From: Plenodomus lindquistii
Taxonomy: Eukaryota > Ascomycota > Dothideomycetes > Pleosporales > Leptosphaeriaceae
Direction of reading: 5' to 3'
NCBI GenBank assembly: GCA_025504975.1
Contig: JANUWI010000009.1
Span: 1,240,001 to 1,304,000 of the forward strand
Length of the DNA: 64,000 nucleotides
The first letter of the stretch is position 1. Every line of letters begins with the position of its first letter. Below, in pieces: positions 1 through 11,080 of this stretch. Both the position numbers and the translations under genes were made by a program. The notes under the pieces were generated by a model that saw only the letters and a program-made list of their open reading frames with translations, was not told the DNA's origin and searched no databases.

Positions 1-351
1 GACGTGGCCTGGACCTTGACTTGAGGACGCCTTCGGCAAGCTACTGTTTGGTGACAGTGAAGACGGTGTGAGATTCTTTCCTGAGCCTTGCTCCACCTTA
101 TCTTGGCGTGAAGGTCCAGAAGGTTCCTTGCTCTTCTTGCCAGGTACTGCCAAGGGCTCTTCTTCGATTGGACTTTCTGCTTCGCTGCTACTGTCCGATC
201 CGTCTTCGTCCAGATCTTCGAGTAGTTGTGCAACGGCTGGGGACATCAGACTCATGCGGCCCAAGTGTTTCCGCTCAACAGCTGGCACTGCTTCTATATG
301 CGCTACAGTCGCCGCATTATCCTGGGGCGGGAGCTCGAAATATGACGCCAT
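1..351 (-). CDS. Partial hypothetical protein, amino-terminal 117 residues
   Basis: An ATG at 351 (minus) opens a frame that runs without a stop to the window edge, so only the amino-terminal part is present. The start is followed by MASYFELPPQDNA. From about residue 45 the chain becomes acidic and serine-rich (LEDLDEDGSDSSSEAESP), then lysine/serine/proline-rich, which suggests an intrinsically disordered nuclear or cytosolic protein. I do not recognise the family and see no catalytic motif, signal peptide or membrane segment. The uninterrupted frame and biased composition argue for real coding sequence. An intron close to the edge cannot be excluded. Confidence 0.5.
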   Translation of the reverse strand, partial: MASYFELPPQDNAATVAHIEAVPAVERKHLGRMSLMSPAVAQLLEDLDEDGSDSSSEAESPIEEEPLAVPGKKSKEPSGPSRQDKVEQGSGKNLTPSSLSPNSSLPKASSSQGPGHV

Positions 352-1226
352 GACTTTGACCCCTTGTCCCTTGCAATGATGCTGGTCGTGTGCCAAATTC
401 TGCCCAACGATGCGAATATGTAGCGGAAGGTTGCGAAGGTGGCAGTGATCTTGGAGGCTTGGGCTGTCCCAAGGATGTCGCATGCGAAAGGTGGGCTAGC
501 CCAATACCGCAAGAGTTGACCCCGCAATTCCGGGGTGGAGCGCCCCGCTATTCGTCGATGACGCTGATTAGTAACGCAACGATCTGCGTGCCATGCTGGG
601 CACCATCACCGATCTGGGTCCAAGGCTTGATGCCAGGAGAGCCGCAGCGCGAGGTTCTGGGCATCGATGTTGAACCCACGAATGAGTGGTGAGTGAGTTT
701 GTTGGTGGGCTGATTTCAGTCCATTATGCGCGCCAACGTCCTCCCCGCGCATGTGTCAATGACCGCTCGATCTCTGAAGGTCACATGATGCGTGCTTCGT
801 TCGCAGTTACACACCACTTTGCGAACTGTCTATTCCTTACGATCTATGGATCGAAACAGTGTAGCCCGGAGATTTTCGACTTCTTAATGAGTTTTCGCAA
901 GATATAGTAATCACTCGCCACACACATGAAGCGTCGGACAGATCCACCGAATCTGGCTGTACCATGTACACTGTGAATACATCCTCACCAACCGCAGCAC
1001 ACAGACAGATCGCAGTATCAGAGTCAGCATCTTGTGATAATTATCCGCATTCTCACTCGTGTGTCGCCAGATATGTGCCACTCAAACATGTTGTGCGCGG
1101 AATGTTCTATGGGTTGGGGGCCAACACACCCAAAGTCTATTGGTCAGACGCAACCAAGTGAATCGGCCCTATTACAACAGCACGAAATTGGCCTTGAGAG
1201 TGAAAATCAACACCACAGCAACAAAC
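352..1226. other. Intergenic, no gene seen
   Basis: This stretch is the upstream region of the partial minus-strand gene and the 3' flank of the MFS gene. Short open frames occur on the plus strand (390-692, 1034-1489), but they have no recognisable product, and the later one runs antisense to the last MFS exon. No RNA gene or repeat was seen. Confidence 0.5.
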
Positions 1227-2948
1227 TCAGATTTGGAACCTCCATCTTGGGTGTCGATCACCCTGCTTCAGATCCTCCGCACTATCATGGAACCCGGGCG
1301 TATCCGGGTGCGCAACGAGATGAGCCTCCTTCTCGCGATTTTCTTTGTTCAGAAACCATAGCAAAGTGCCGACTACGACGATGTTCATGCAGAGATAACC
1401 CAGTGCAAAGGAGTGCCCCAGCACGTATCTTGGCGCTGTGTTTGCACGGTATAGTTGGGTCCCTATCACGGCGCCCAGATTGCCAATAGATATCTGCATC
1501 GCGTTTGCTGTTGCGCGCTTCGTCTGGCCGGACACGTTGATGGCAGGCCAACTCAGCACGAGCGCGACAGATGGGTAGATGCCGATTGCCGCAAGGAAGA
1601 CGCCTGCGTAAGAAACGCCAGGACTGGTTTTCGGATGCTTGTTGGCGAGCAAAATGATGTAGCCGATAATGGCAACGGACGAGGTGGCAATGATGAAAAG
1701 GCCACGCTTGGCATATCGTTCGGATAGGATGGCCCAGAAGATCGTAAAGATGGTGGCTACTGCATACGGCGGAATGGTGAGTAGCTGGGATTGAGCGGCG
1801 GTGTAGCCCATATCATTGATAATCGTCGGCTGTAAAATGTCAGCTTATAATAAGTGAACCAGTCATTTGGAATGACTGCATACCAGGAAGAGAGACAAAG
1901 TGTACAGCGGCAGGCTCATGGTGTGGAATCCAAAGCCATACAGCCATACCTTGGGATCTTTGCATGCAGTCAACACTGCACCCCAGCTAAACTTTTCGTC
2001 GTTCGTAGCATCGCTATCGGCTTTCAGGCGAGCCTTGATGAAAGCGCGCTCTTCGGTAGATAACCAGCTGACAGTATCCGGGTAGTTCGAGATGAACCAG
2101 TACGCAACAACCGCAATGACCATAGTCAAAAGACCCTCCTGAGACTTTGTTAACAATGTTCCGTATGCGCGTTTGTCAACTTGCAAGAATGAATATCCAC
2201 CGCCAGCCATTGTAGCCACCGACGCCACGCATGTGTCCAATACCTAGTTCATTAGTAAAGGCTCACAATCAGATAGCTGTATTGAAGAGAGCTCACCGTA
2301 AGCTAGGATACCACCAAAAGCACCGGCCAGAGATGCGCATGAAAAGAACAGCGAAATACGGTACTGGCGTTCACTTCGCTTGTACCACATCGACAGGTAA
2401 TAAACAACACCTGGAAAGAGTCCAGATTCAGCGACACCGAGGCTACAAATCATTAGTTCCGAGTGATCCTGATTGGCTACGTTCAGCTTACAAGAATCGT
2501 ACGGCAAAGAATCCATCGAGACTCTGCGTGAGGCCCATCAAGGTGGCCACGAGCCCCCACACCAGCGTCAACGTCGGCAACCAGAACTTCGGCGTCGTAC
2601 GCTTCAGTACCACGTTACAAGGAAGCTCAAAAAGCACATAACCGACAAAGTAAAGAGTAAGACCAGTGAGATACTGGTTTGCTGTCATACCCAAGTCTGT
2701 GGTCAGACCCTCGAGCCGCGCATTTGCAACTATCTGAAATCAGTCTCCCTCGAATCATCACTTGACTTGTTTAACTCACTGTTACTACGGTCTAGGAACG
2801 ATAACAAATATAGGATTGACACTGCAGGCAGTAACCTCAAGTCCAGCATCCTCAACAGCTTCTTCTCATTAACCGTCCCCGGCACAACCTCAACATCTGA
2901 CTCCGACGTATTCGACGCCGCGGCCAGGTCATTCTTCTCGGTCGCCAT
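1227..2948 (-). CDS. MFS transporter, allantoate permease / anion:cation symporter type
   Basis: A plasma-membrane carrier of the fungal Dal5/Tna1-like MFS family, which takes up organic anions such as allantoate, nicotinate or other carboxylates; the substrate here is unknown. Six exons (2948-2780, 2729-2492, 2442-2297, 2243-2185, 2138-1884, 1829-1227) give 489 residues, the usual family length. Diagnostic segments are FLDRSNIANARLEGL at the first helix, VRFFLGVAESGLFPG in helix 4, GGYNGWRWIFILEGLLT around helix 6, and a central cytoplasmic loop with LSTEERAFIKARL. The amino terminus is acidic and cytoplasmic. Five splice sites are GT-AG or close to it; intron 4 (2139-2184) begins GCAAGT and is only in phase as a GC-AG intron. 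The start at 2948 follows the family; a second ATG at 2969 would add seven residues. Confidence 0.9.
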
Positions 2949-3886
2949 GGTGTTTCTTCCGTAGCGCAAAGGCTGCTGTCAGTTGTCGTCGTCTGATAGT
3001 TAAAATCTAAAACAAGACGAAAAGAACCCACGAACCCGGACCACACACCACCTAAGTACCCATCCCACCACACGCAAACCGTCATTTACAAATGATCAAA
3101 GATGTCCCATCCTAGTCACGAATGATGCAAGGACTTGGCTTCACCCGCTCGGCGTCATATGGCCAGGATTCAGTTAAGCTCGGGCAAGCACGCAGGCTTG
3201 CAATTGGGCGCACGCAAGCCTTACCCCGACGCGCATTTGCAATGCTTGTCCAAACCCGATTTATCAGGCATGGTGTGTGTAAAAACACGGGTGCTGTGTA
3301 AGAGCTGCGAGACTTGCGTGATGACTTGGATTATGTCGTGATTGTAGATCGTTGGGACTAGGCGGCATTAGGTATGGCGTCGGGAGAGGGGGTGGACAAT
3401 GAGGGTCATTGGTCGCGGACAAGGTGTTTTTGGACGACTTGTAAGTGTAAAGTCAGAGGGTTTGTAGGCTTGGAAGGAATTGTGTCAGCCTTTGGGGCAG
3501 GAAGCACGTGGGTTTAAGGTCAATGGATGGCTATTCAGTGAACATGTGGGGACCCCAGACGGAGTCTATTGCTTTCTGTTCTATGCTTTTACACAATCTC
3601 AGCATGGTAAGGTAGCGTCACCCTTTCAAACATGTAACCAGAGAAGCTTCTAATGCCATTGTACCGATCGACAGCTATAGACCCCGTACATGTAAGGAAG
3701 TCACCGATTTGTGTCTGAAGTGGCACCTCGCGAGCATCGCGAAACCGTCAAAGTTAAGGGTAAATCGCTCCAGAGTGTGCGCGAGGATCTCTTCGACGAG
3801 TTTCTTTGAAGCGATGTCCACCTCCGACATGTGTTTGCGAACATCTGAGGCGGTTCGTCACGTCTTCTGATAGCGCCGCTCGCTAC
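2949..3886. other. Intergenic, no gene seen
   Basis: This stretch is the promoter side of the MFS gene and the 3' flank of the next minus-strand gene. Only short frames without family resemblance were seen (for example 3135-3341 plus). No repeat stood out. Confidence 0.5.
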
Positions 3887-4944
3887 TCACAGCGCACTCA
3901 CCCAGCGCTCCGCCACAGCAATCCCATGATACCATCGAATCGTTTTCCAGTCCTCCCTCGCGAAACGTTGCAGCAACATGGTAGTGCAGGCGTGGATCTC
4001 CGAGCGCGCTGTAGCCAACACACGGACAGTCGTTCCCTTGGAGCGCATGTAGCTACGATAGCCAGCCCACTCTGAGCCCCGGTTTGGCTTATCCATAGAG
4101 GGCATGAGTTTTAGCGCAGTGCGCAGACGTATCTCGTACGATTGAAACTCATTGCCTGGGTTCATGTAGCCAGCGCAAAGGCCGATCACACCCCAACCGA
4201 TGGTCTCAACGTCCAGCTTCTGTGCCTCCAACAACTCTCCAAGCGCTGCTAGTGTGAAGGTCCAGAGATGGCTGAAGAAGATGAGGTCTTCGTTTGCGAG
4301 GCCCGGCGGCTGCGCGCTGTCGATGCAGTCTTGAGCCGCAGCTAACGACCTCGCGAGGATGGCGGGAGCTGCATGGCTACTACCGTCACGGATGACTGTG
4401 GCGCGAATGAATGTTGCTGTGGTGGATGATTTTGTGTATGGTCCGTAAGTAGCGATCAGGTCCTTGGCATGGCGCAGGAGATGAAGAAACCGTGGTAATG
4501 TGGGCAAGCTACAGGCAGCTTTATATACATCTTCATCTCTTGAGGAAGGTGTCACTGGTGGCTTTATGGTCTGGAAAATTTGCAAGATGTCTTTTGGCTG
4601 ATCGAAAGCCATGATGTATGCGAGACGATGCTTTGGGGATCGACGAAGCCAGGGGAGCAAGTTACTCCAGTTCTCGCGCTAATTTTGGTGCAGGATATTG
4701 ACTGACTGCTCCAGAAGGATCGGATATCTATGGTGGGCGGTCGTGCGCACGTGGAGGTGAAAGGGCGTGTCGTTGAATGATTGCCACGAAAAGCTCTTCG
4801 CTGGTGAAAGCACGTCAGGCGAAGACAAGTCGCAAGAGCTGTATCTTTGGCATCAGCAAAGTCGCAGGCGATTTCGCTCAGCCTGCACCATTCATGTGTT
4901 TCATGATCTGTTCCAAAGGAAAACGTCTTCCACATTGGGTACAA
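3887..4944 (-). CDS. Hypothetical protein, structure uncertain
   Basis: I do not recognise the family. The 3' part (4678 to 3887) is a clear protein-like frame with helical, mixed composition, ending AERWVSAL; its first ATG is at 4612, but the frame is protein-like upstream of that. It is preceded at 4681-4679 by an in-frame TAG, and the same frame is again open and protein-like for about 55 codons upstream. An ATG at 4944 opens another frame (MYPMWKTFSFGTD) that could be exon 1. An intron ending at the CTGGAG near 4665 and starting with GTGCTT or GTGCGC would bypass the TAG in phase. Otherwise the gene is broken. No membrane segment or known catalytic motif was seen. Confidence 0.4.
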
Positions 4945-4988
4945 TTTGTGTGTTAGCGACTTTATGATCTCTCGATAAAGTCATCCCT

Positions 4989-6508
4989 TCACTCAGGTAA
5001 GACATTGTCTGTATTGTCTTTCTTCGTTACGGGGACACAGAATTTGCCAAGACTGAGTATACTCTCTCGCGTGAAGCTGTTCCCTAGGCTGTTTCGAAGT
5101 ATCAACTTTGGGGGATTTTTAGGTGTTCGCGATTGGTGGCAATTCTGCCCCCATATCACGGTCTGTTCATTATGTCCGCCGGGCGCATCAGTGTCACTGA
5201 CTGTCTCTGTCACTGTCGCATCACTGACTGTAATCTTTGGCAGGCTATCCATGTCCTGAGATGTTGTCCACCGAGGCTCGCAGATCTCTGTCAATATCGT
5301 CCCGTTCACCTCTGTAGGGAAAAGTTCTGAAGGACTTAGGCTTCTTCGATATCCGCGACGGTCTTTTCGTCTCTTGTTGTTGTCCGACGGATAGTATGCG
5401 CCGCCTTGACGGCCACGCGGTTCTGACGAAAGGCCCATGCGCCAAAGACATTGTCGAAAGACCGGACGCAATGTTGCCATGTTGCCAGCGACAAGTCCGA
5501 TACCCGGTTCGACCGTGCTCCAGATAGCCATATCAGTCGTAGAGTCTAAAGGATAAGTTTAGTATTTCATGTGCTCAATCTATAGCAGGGACAGCTTACA
5601 AAGGAAGTCGGGTCCGTCCATGAGTGTGTGGATGTACTTCATGCGGACCACCGTGCCGGTACTTCCCCTGTTCAAATGTAAGTTAATGCGGCAAGCGTGA
5701 GACCTAGAAACCTACACTGCAGCAAAGGCAAGGATGCCAGCGACGAGGAGCTTCGTCTTCAGCTTCATCTCAAGACTCCAGACAATGCAGAATGGTAGCA
5801 GTCCAAATGCCCAGTCCGCGGCTGCATTGCACGCAGCAAGTGCATAGGTGATACCTAATGTGGGGCCTTTGGGCAAGCACTTGTCCGACGCAGGATGGTT
5901 GTCCCAGAATTCTGCGACTAACCTCGTTAGCAAACAAGACAACAAGTGCTAAATGATGTAGGGAAACCTACCTGGAAGACATTGAAGCATGACCAGGAAG
6001 AAATAGACAAGTCCAAAGACGGCGGTACCAGCCATCAGTAGCTTGATAGCAATAATATGCCAACGTTCAATCGCGACTCGAAGCAGGAAGAACCCGATGG
6101 CGAATTTGAGAAGCGTGTTGGCCAGAACGTACATGAGTTCACAGAGGTACCAGAACTAGGAATCGTCAGAAGATTACCACGTAAACAGGTGTGGCCACAT
6201 ACCAGCAAAGCAGTCCGCGCGTCTTTGTCAGGAAGATCCCATCTGTGTCTCCCAGATCCGTGCACTGCAGCGACAATCTGGAATGAGAGATAAACTGTAA
6301 ATAACAACTTCAAGGCACGATCAGCATTGTTATCAAGGTCCTTGAGCGTGTCAGAACTTACTAGTGTCGCGACCATATAGAAATCATCACGCCCCCATGT
6401 TTTTCTCAGAATGCAACGTGAGTAGACACGAAGACCGACCGTCAGCCAGGACAGGACGAAAAAAAGTGCAGCCACAGCCAGTACCTCATTACTGCGGTTG
6501 TCCATCAT
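4989..6508 (-). CDS. Rhodopsin-domain integral membrane protein (fungal Pth11/SAT4-like superfamily)
   Basis: A seven-helix membrane protein of the fungal rhodopsin-domain family, whose members are often annotated as integral membrane or Pth11-like GPCR-type proteins; ligand and partner are unknown. Exon 1 runs 6508-6362, exon 2 6277-6203, exon 3 6155-5972, followed by exons near 5916-5720 and 5668-5600, and a last exon from about 5550 to 4989. Typical features are NRSNEVLAVAALFF with GLRVYSR in helices 1-2, a WGRDD loop motif, FWYLCELMYVLANTLLK in the middle helices, and WSTVEPGIGLVAGNMATLRP in helix 7. The cytoplasmic tail is long (about 140 residues), polar, and rich in Ser/Thr. The start at 6508 (MMDNRSNE) fits the family better than the farther ATG at 6631. 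A second member lies at 28941-30309. Confidence 0.85.
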
Positions 6509-8110
6509 GCATTTGCAGAATTCTGGTGAATATTTCGCTGGTCGGTTGGGTGATTTGCGCCGGAATGCGTCATTCGGTAGGCATGGCAGCCATTGGGAGT
6601 TACTCGTCGAGATCCGCTGACAGAGGATCAAGATTTCAATGATTGATACGCAAGATATTGGGGAGGTCTAATCATTATGGCGATCTTGGAACCTGGAGAA
6701 TAATTTCTTAGCGTTTCAGCCAACAGCTCCGAACGACGCTCTGGCATCGTTGGCGTCATGCACACACGGGGTCCAAAAGAGCTGATGACTGTCCGTGAAG
6801 TTCGCCGTTTGGCCCGTGAGTTTTGCTCTTTTTATCAAAGTATTCATTCGTCGAGCAGGTCATGATTTTCGTTGGCGACTTAGCTTACTAGCCTGTTCTT
6901 CTCTAGCTGTGAAGTTTCTCGGACCATGGATAGTCACCGTGGCAGTGGCGGGGCCTGGAACCGCCATCCTGGGAATCTATAGGACGCTACAGCAGCTGAG
7001 TGAGCCCAGCTCGGCAGTAAGTAGATCTGGAGATGCTCAAGCACGAACTACCCAGCAAAGAAGCAAAGAAAGTCGAAGGCGAGGTGACAGTACAAACGCT
7101 GTTCGTCAACATTTGATCATGTAGACAGCAGAGAAGGCGGTCCAATAAAAGAGAGATGATGCCATTTCCCATGTACCGCGTCACCACGCTCGCTCGCGGC
7201 GCTCTCCCGTTTTCAATGTCAAGGCTGCTACATATCGTCTCAAGTCGCGCGACGCAAGCCTCAGTGACATGTCGGGAGCTATCTTAAGGGGCGCCAAGCA
7301 TGGTGGGGAACAAAAGCCGGATAGGCACAGGGATTCTGATCCTTCCCACCTCCCACTAGCCAAAACATCGCTTGAGCGGCTCCCAGGACCTTCAGTTCAG
7401 GCCTCGTGCGCAACGCTGCTGCGCAATTACGATGCTTTGACAACCGAAGCGGTTGAAAAACAGGTGGGTAGATCGGTGGGGCCTCATTGCAGCCGGCTTT
7501 TACACTCATTCTCAATCTTACTTCCAGTGTGCCTTCGAGGATTGGAAATTGATACAGCCTATGTCATAATCATCAGCGGTTTGTGCGATGCGCTAAGCCG
7601 ATCTGCTACTTGAGCAGTTGTGACAGATCGCGTCTGCGATTGAGCGACATGTCTCCAAGTCGATAACATAACATCGCGAGCTCCACAAAACCGACTCTTC
7701 AGTAAGACGTTCTTCAACTTCTGATCATGGACCTGATTCGGGAAGCAATGCGGTAGCTTGAGGCGACACGTACAATTTGACGCTCGGAAACCCTCCCAGT
7801 GATAAGCAGGTCTGCTCCGCGGAGTGCTCGCTTGAACAGAGCGGCGTATGTCTGCAACATTGACGGAAAGCCGCATGATCTGGTGGAAACACATTTGCTG
7901 TTGCCCAGAGACAATCTCTGTCGTTTCCTGAAGACAATCTTTGTTGTCTCATGCACGGTTCTCGGGTGCAGCTTATTAGTTCTTGCTGTTCCTCTTCATG
8001 TCTGGACATTCCCCTACGACACCTCCGCCTGGTATACCGCAATCTTCTAGCAACCGCTTATCTTTTCCATCTTGTGCTTGTTATCACAGATACGTATCCA
8101 GTGCAAAACG
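6509..8110. other. Intergenic, no convincing gene
   Basis: About 1.6 kb lies between divergently transcribed genes. Frames such as 6795-7124 and 7269-7613 (plus) lack family resemblance, and the first uses a non-ATG start. No tRNA or repeat was seen. The last few hundred bases should hold the promoter and 5' UTR of the CCCH gene. Confidence 0.45.
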
Positions 8111-9697
8111 ATGACTCGTCAGCTGCCACCGATGTGCCCTATACCCCAGGACTTCCGTTACTACATGCTTCGTGACAACGATGTCATGGTCCCGATGATA
8201 CCTGCAGATCAGATCGCCTTTGGAGTGCCCGGCGTTCCCCGTCAGTTGACCCATCAACAGATGTCGAGTGAAGGCTGGAAGTACCTGTCCCAGCCTGCTA
8301 GCGCTCCTATGGTTCCAGCGGCGCGAGCCACCGTCATGCGTACCCCTTCCCCAGCAACTGCCTGGACGCAGCCTATCTTCCGCTCTCCTGATCACCAAGT
8401 TCGTAACGATCAGTATGTGGCCACCGAACATGGTGCCAGACCCATCCGTTGGTCTCATTCGCCCACGATATCTGCCGATCATTCTCCAGCGCAACGCACA
8501 GCTCCCGTGAGCGGCACACCTGAGAAAGCAATCTCCCTAACCGATAGGTTTGCTGAGATCTATCCGGTAGAGGCCCGGCGATATGGTTACCAGCTACCCA
8601 ACCCCTCAGGCATCGAGCCAGACTTTGGCAAGAAAGAATTTTGTACGCACTGGATTCGAACCGGCGAATGTGATTTCACTGCGGTTGGCTGCAAGTTCAA
8701 GCACGAGATGCCCGACCTTCCAAAGCTCAAAGAACTCGGCTTCATACAGGGCCTACCGAGGTGGTGGAAGGAAAAGCTTGTTACTGTAGCTCGGGGTCCC
8801 ACATGGATTGAACAACGCCGTGCAGCTCAAGCCAATGGCGAAGAGATGGAAACCGAGGTCACACCTCGGCGCGAGGTCGACCCATTGATATTCGAGCGGA
8901 GAGTTGCTGTAGAGCGGGACGCTCCAAGGGACGACATACGCCAGAAGCGTGCTATACTCAGGCGGGAAGCAGGCAACGAGCGTCCAACCCTGCCCACTAT
9001 CTCCAACGCAGCACAATCTACCAATTGCCCTGTGATCCCAGTACAGAATCTCATCGATCTTGATGATACACCAGCTCCCCCATCCAGCCCTCAGCTGTCC
9101 ACCACGTCTTCAGTCAGCGTAAGCTCCATCCAAACAGCAGCGTCCTATGATACCACAGTGTCTGGTCCTGCATCGCCTTTGCTAGAGGTATTTCTAATTC
9201 CCGAGAAGAACAGGCCAATCTGCAAGGGACCGAAGGCAAAGCAGAAAGTTAAGTTGCAGCACCAGGGCCCCAATCACCGCCGCGGTTCAGACAATTCATC
9301 CTTGTCCACCATGTCAGAGACGAACGAGCGGCCTGCGCCTGCGACTACGAAGCCATCCAAATCGAACCGGGAGCAGATGAGAACAATCCCAAAAGCTTCT
9401 CAGCAAGTAGCAGAACCATCAAAGCCGACCTTGGGCCTAGGAAACTCTCGCTATGCTGGTCGTTGTAGCCCGAGTAGACATAACGAGCAAAGCAAGGCCG
9501 TTCGAGATATCCCGGTGATGCAGCTAGATAAGCAGCAGCAGCAAGCAAGACAACGCGACGAGGCTGGCAGCCCTACGAAGTCTCGGAATAAATCGAGTAA
9601 GAAGCAGAACAGAGCGAAGAGGTTCTCAGCACCTCTGGCAGAGCACGTTCAGGGTGCCACGATGAAGAGTGGTGGTGCCTTAGGAAAGAGGCCGTAG
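8111..9697 (+). CDS. CCCH zinc-finger protein, otherwise disordered
   Basis: A single-exon gene of 528 residues starting MTRQLPPMCPIP. One CCCH finger of the form C-x8-C-x6-C-x3-H (KEFCTHWIRTGEC, then CKFKHEMP) sits near residues 178-200 and is followed by a conserved-looking segment LPRWWKEK. This finger type usually binds RNA. The rest of the chain is low-complexity and rich in Ser, Pro, Gln and basic residues, with a glutamine run near residue 475 and a lysine/arginine-rich tail, consistent with a nuclear RNA-associated factor. An upstream in-frame ATG at 8072 would add 13 residues; I prefer 8111 because the extra residues look like leader sequence. No introns are needed. The specific RNA target cannot be inferred. 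Confidence 0.8.
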   Translation: MTRQLPPMCPIPQDFRYYMLRDNDVMVPMIPADQIAFGVPGVPRQLTHQQMSSEGWKYLSQPASAPMVPAARATVMRTPSPATAWTQPIFRSPDHQVRNDQYVATEHGARPIRWSHSPTISADHSPAQRTAPVSGTPEKAISLTDRFAEIYPVEARRYGYQLPNPSGIEPDFGKKEFCTHWIRTGECDFTAVGCKFKHEMPDLPKLKELGFIQGLPRWWKEKLVTVARGPTWIEQRRAAQANGEEMETEVTPRREVDPLIFERRVAVERDAPRDDIRQKRAILRREAGNERPTLPTISNAAQSTNCPVIPVQNLIDLDDTPAPPSSPQLSTTSSVSVSSIQTAASYDTTVSGPASPLLEVFLIPEKNRPICKGPKAKQKVKLQHQGPNHRRGSDNSSLSTMSETNERPAPATTKPSKSNREQMRTIPKASQQVAEPSKPTLGLGNSRYAGRCSPSRHNEQSKAVRDIPVMQLDKQQQQARQRDEAGSPTKSRNKSSKKQNRAKRFSAPLAEHVQGATMKSGGALGKRP

Positions 9698-10331
9698 CGC
9701 GATGATTTCGCTGCCGCTTCGAGTGCGGGGCGTGAGCTTTGAACTTTGTCCGGATGGAGAACACTACATGGTATATGCGTTTCACAAAGCAGGGGTATAC
9801 GATATTTCTTTCTCATTTCAGGTCTCCTTTTTCTCTCTGCGTTGCTTCCATGTCTTGTCTCTTACCTCCCCTTAATCATGCCAATAGATCTTCTAGCGTT
9901 ATATCTACTCCCTACCCAAATCCTGATCCTTAAGCTTTCGGTCGTCATAAAACCTTTACTAAGAATCATCGATCGTACGGAGTGGCCTAGAGAGCGTAAG
10001 TGTGACTGTCAGACGTGAGGAGATCAACTTATGCCAATTATCCATGATACCTGTCATCCGCAGGGTCATGGTATAACTTGATACGAGGGCTTAAGAAGGC
10101 ATTACAACTGTCTCCAGGGGCTGTATTGGAGTGCCGATAAGGATCTCGCAAGCATTGAGAGACTTCGATGGCAACAGGTCTATTCGCTGCTCGGCTACTT
10201 GTCAGCCAAATATGGAAATGTAGACAACAATCGAGAGCGTATCGTTTGAGACAGTCACTTCATTTGAAGAATTGTGGTGGTAAAATACCGAGATAATCCG
10301 CTTTTTTTACGATCTCACGTCCCGCTCACAT
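9698..10331. other. Intergenic between convergent genes
   Basis: This stretch holds the 3' flanks of the CCCH gene (plus) and the luciferase-domain gene (minus). Only short frames are present. A poly-T run lies near 10302-10309. No gene was seen. Confidence 0.5.
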
Positions 10332-11080
10332 CTAACCCTCAACATCTCGACCAACGGCAAAGCATACCGCTGCCCTAACAATCTCTCTCACTATCTCAAC
10401 CTCCTCTTCGTTTCTCGGCGCATACACCATGATCCAACTACTCGGTACCAGCCAATCCACAGGAAACCTCAGACCCCACCCTCTTTTTATGACCAGCTTA
10501 GCATCCAATGGACTCACGTAGACATGCAAGCTGTGGTCTGCAGGATGAACGTGCCCGAGTTCGTAGAAGATTTTGTGAGCGTCAGGATTGATACCTTTGA
10601 TACCTCGTTTTACGTAGATCCCGGTTCCGGTACCGCCTTCTGTAATGCTGGGTCGAGCTTCGATGAACTTGGAGTAAGGAGAGGTGGAGGCGAAGGTAGC
10701 CATGAGGTTGTGAAGTGTTTGTGATGCCGCCGGGGTGATCTTCTCTGGAATTTGACGCTGGGGAAGCGTCCAGCGTGTTAGTGTAGGTCGGTTGCCGACA
10801 CGATTGGGGACACGCTGGGGTTTGATGTATGATGTACCCGTGTCAGGTAGCGGTGATGAATCGAGTAGATTTTGTTGCTGGAAGAACAGGTAGAGACCCC
10901 ATCTTCGGATCTTGGTGTAACCTTCTATTGTTGGTGGTGTACCTCCGGTTCCTGGCGGAATTTAGTGAGTGGGCAATTCTAGACTCAGATGAAATGCGGA
11001 CCAAAACTTTGCCAGCTTTTGAAGTCGTATACAAAAGCAGCTGCTAGTAGTGCAAAGCCTGCGACGATGAACTGTAGCAT
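10332..11080 (-). CDS. Luciferase-domain (DUF5519-like) protein, membrane-anchored
   Basis: Two exons, 11080-11002 and 10951-10332, joined across a 50-nt GT-AG intron, give 232 residues. Exon 1 begins MLQFIVAGFALLAAAFVYDF, a single hydrophobic segment that is either a signal anchor or a signal peptide. The junction restores SFGTGGTPPTIEGYTKI, the entry motif I associate with the fungal luciferase-domain family. The carboxyl half holds the domain signatures GTGIYVKRGI, ELGHVHPADHSLHVYVSP, KLVIKRGWG and WIMVYAPRNEEE. The name comes from a Pfam domain; light emission is not implied and the biochemical role is unknown. A start at 10703 alone would remove the membrane segment and half of the conserved region, so I favour the two-exon model. 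Confidence 0.8.

Noticed and set aside
7269..7613. Plus-strand 114-codon ORF
   Set aside because: No recognisable product, overlapping frames on the other strand, and no supporting splice or family evidence.
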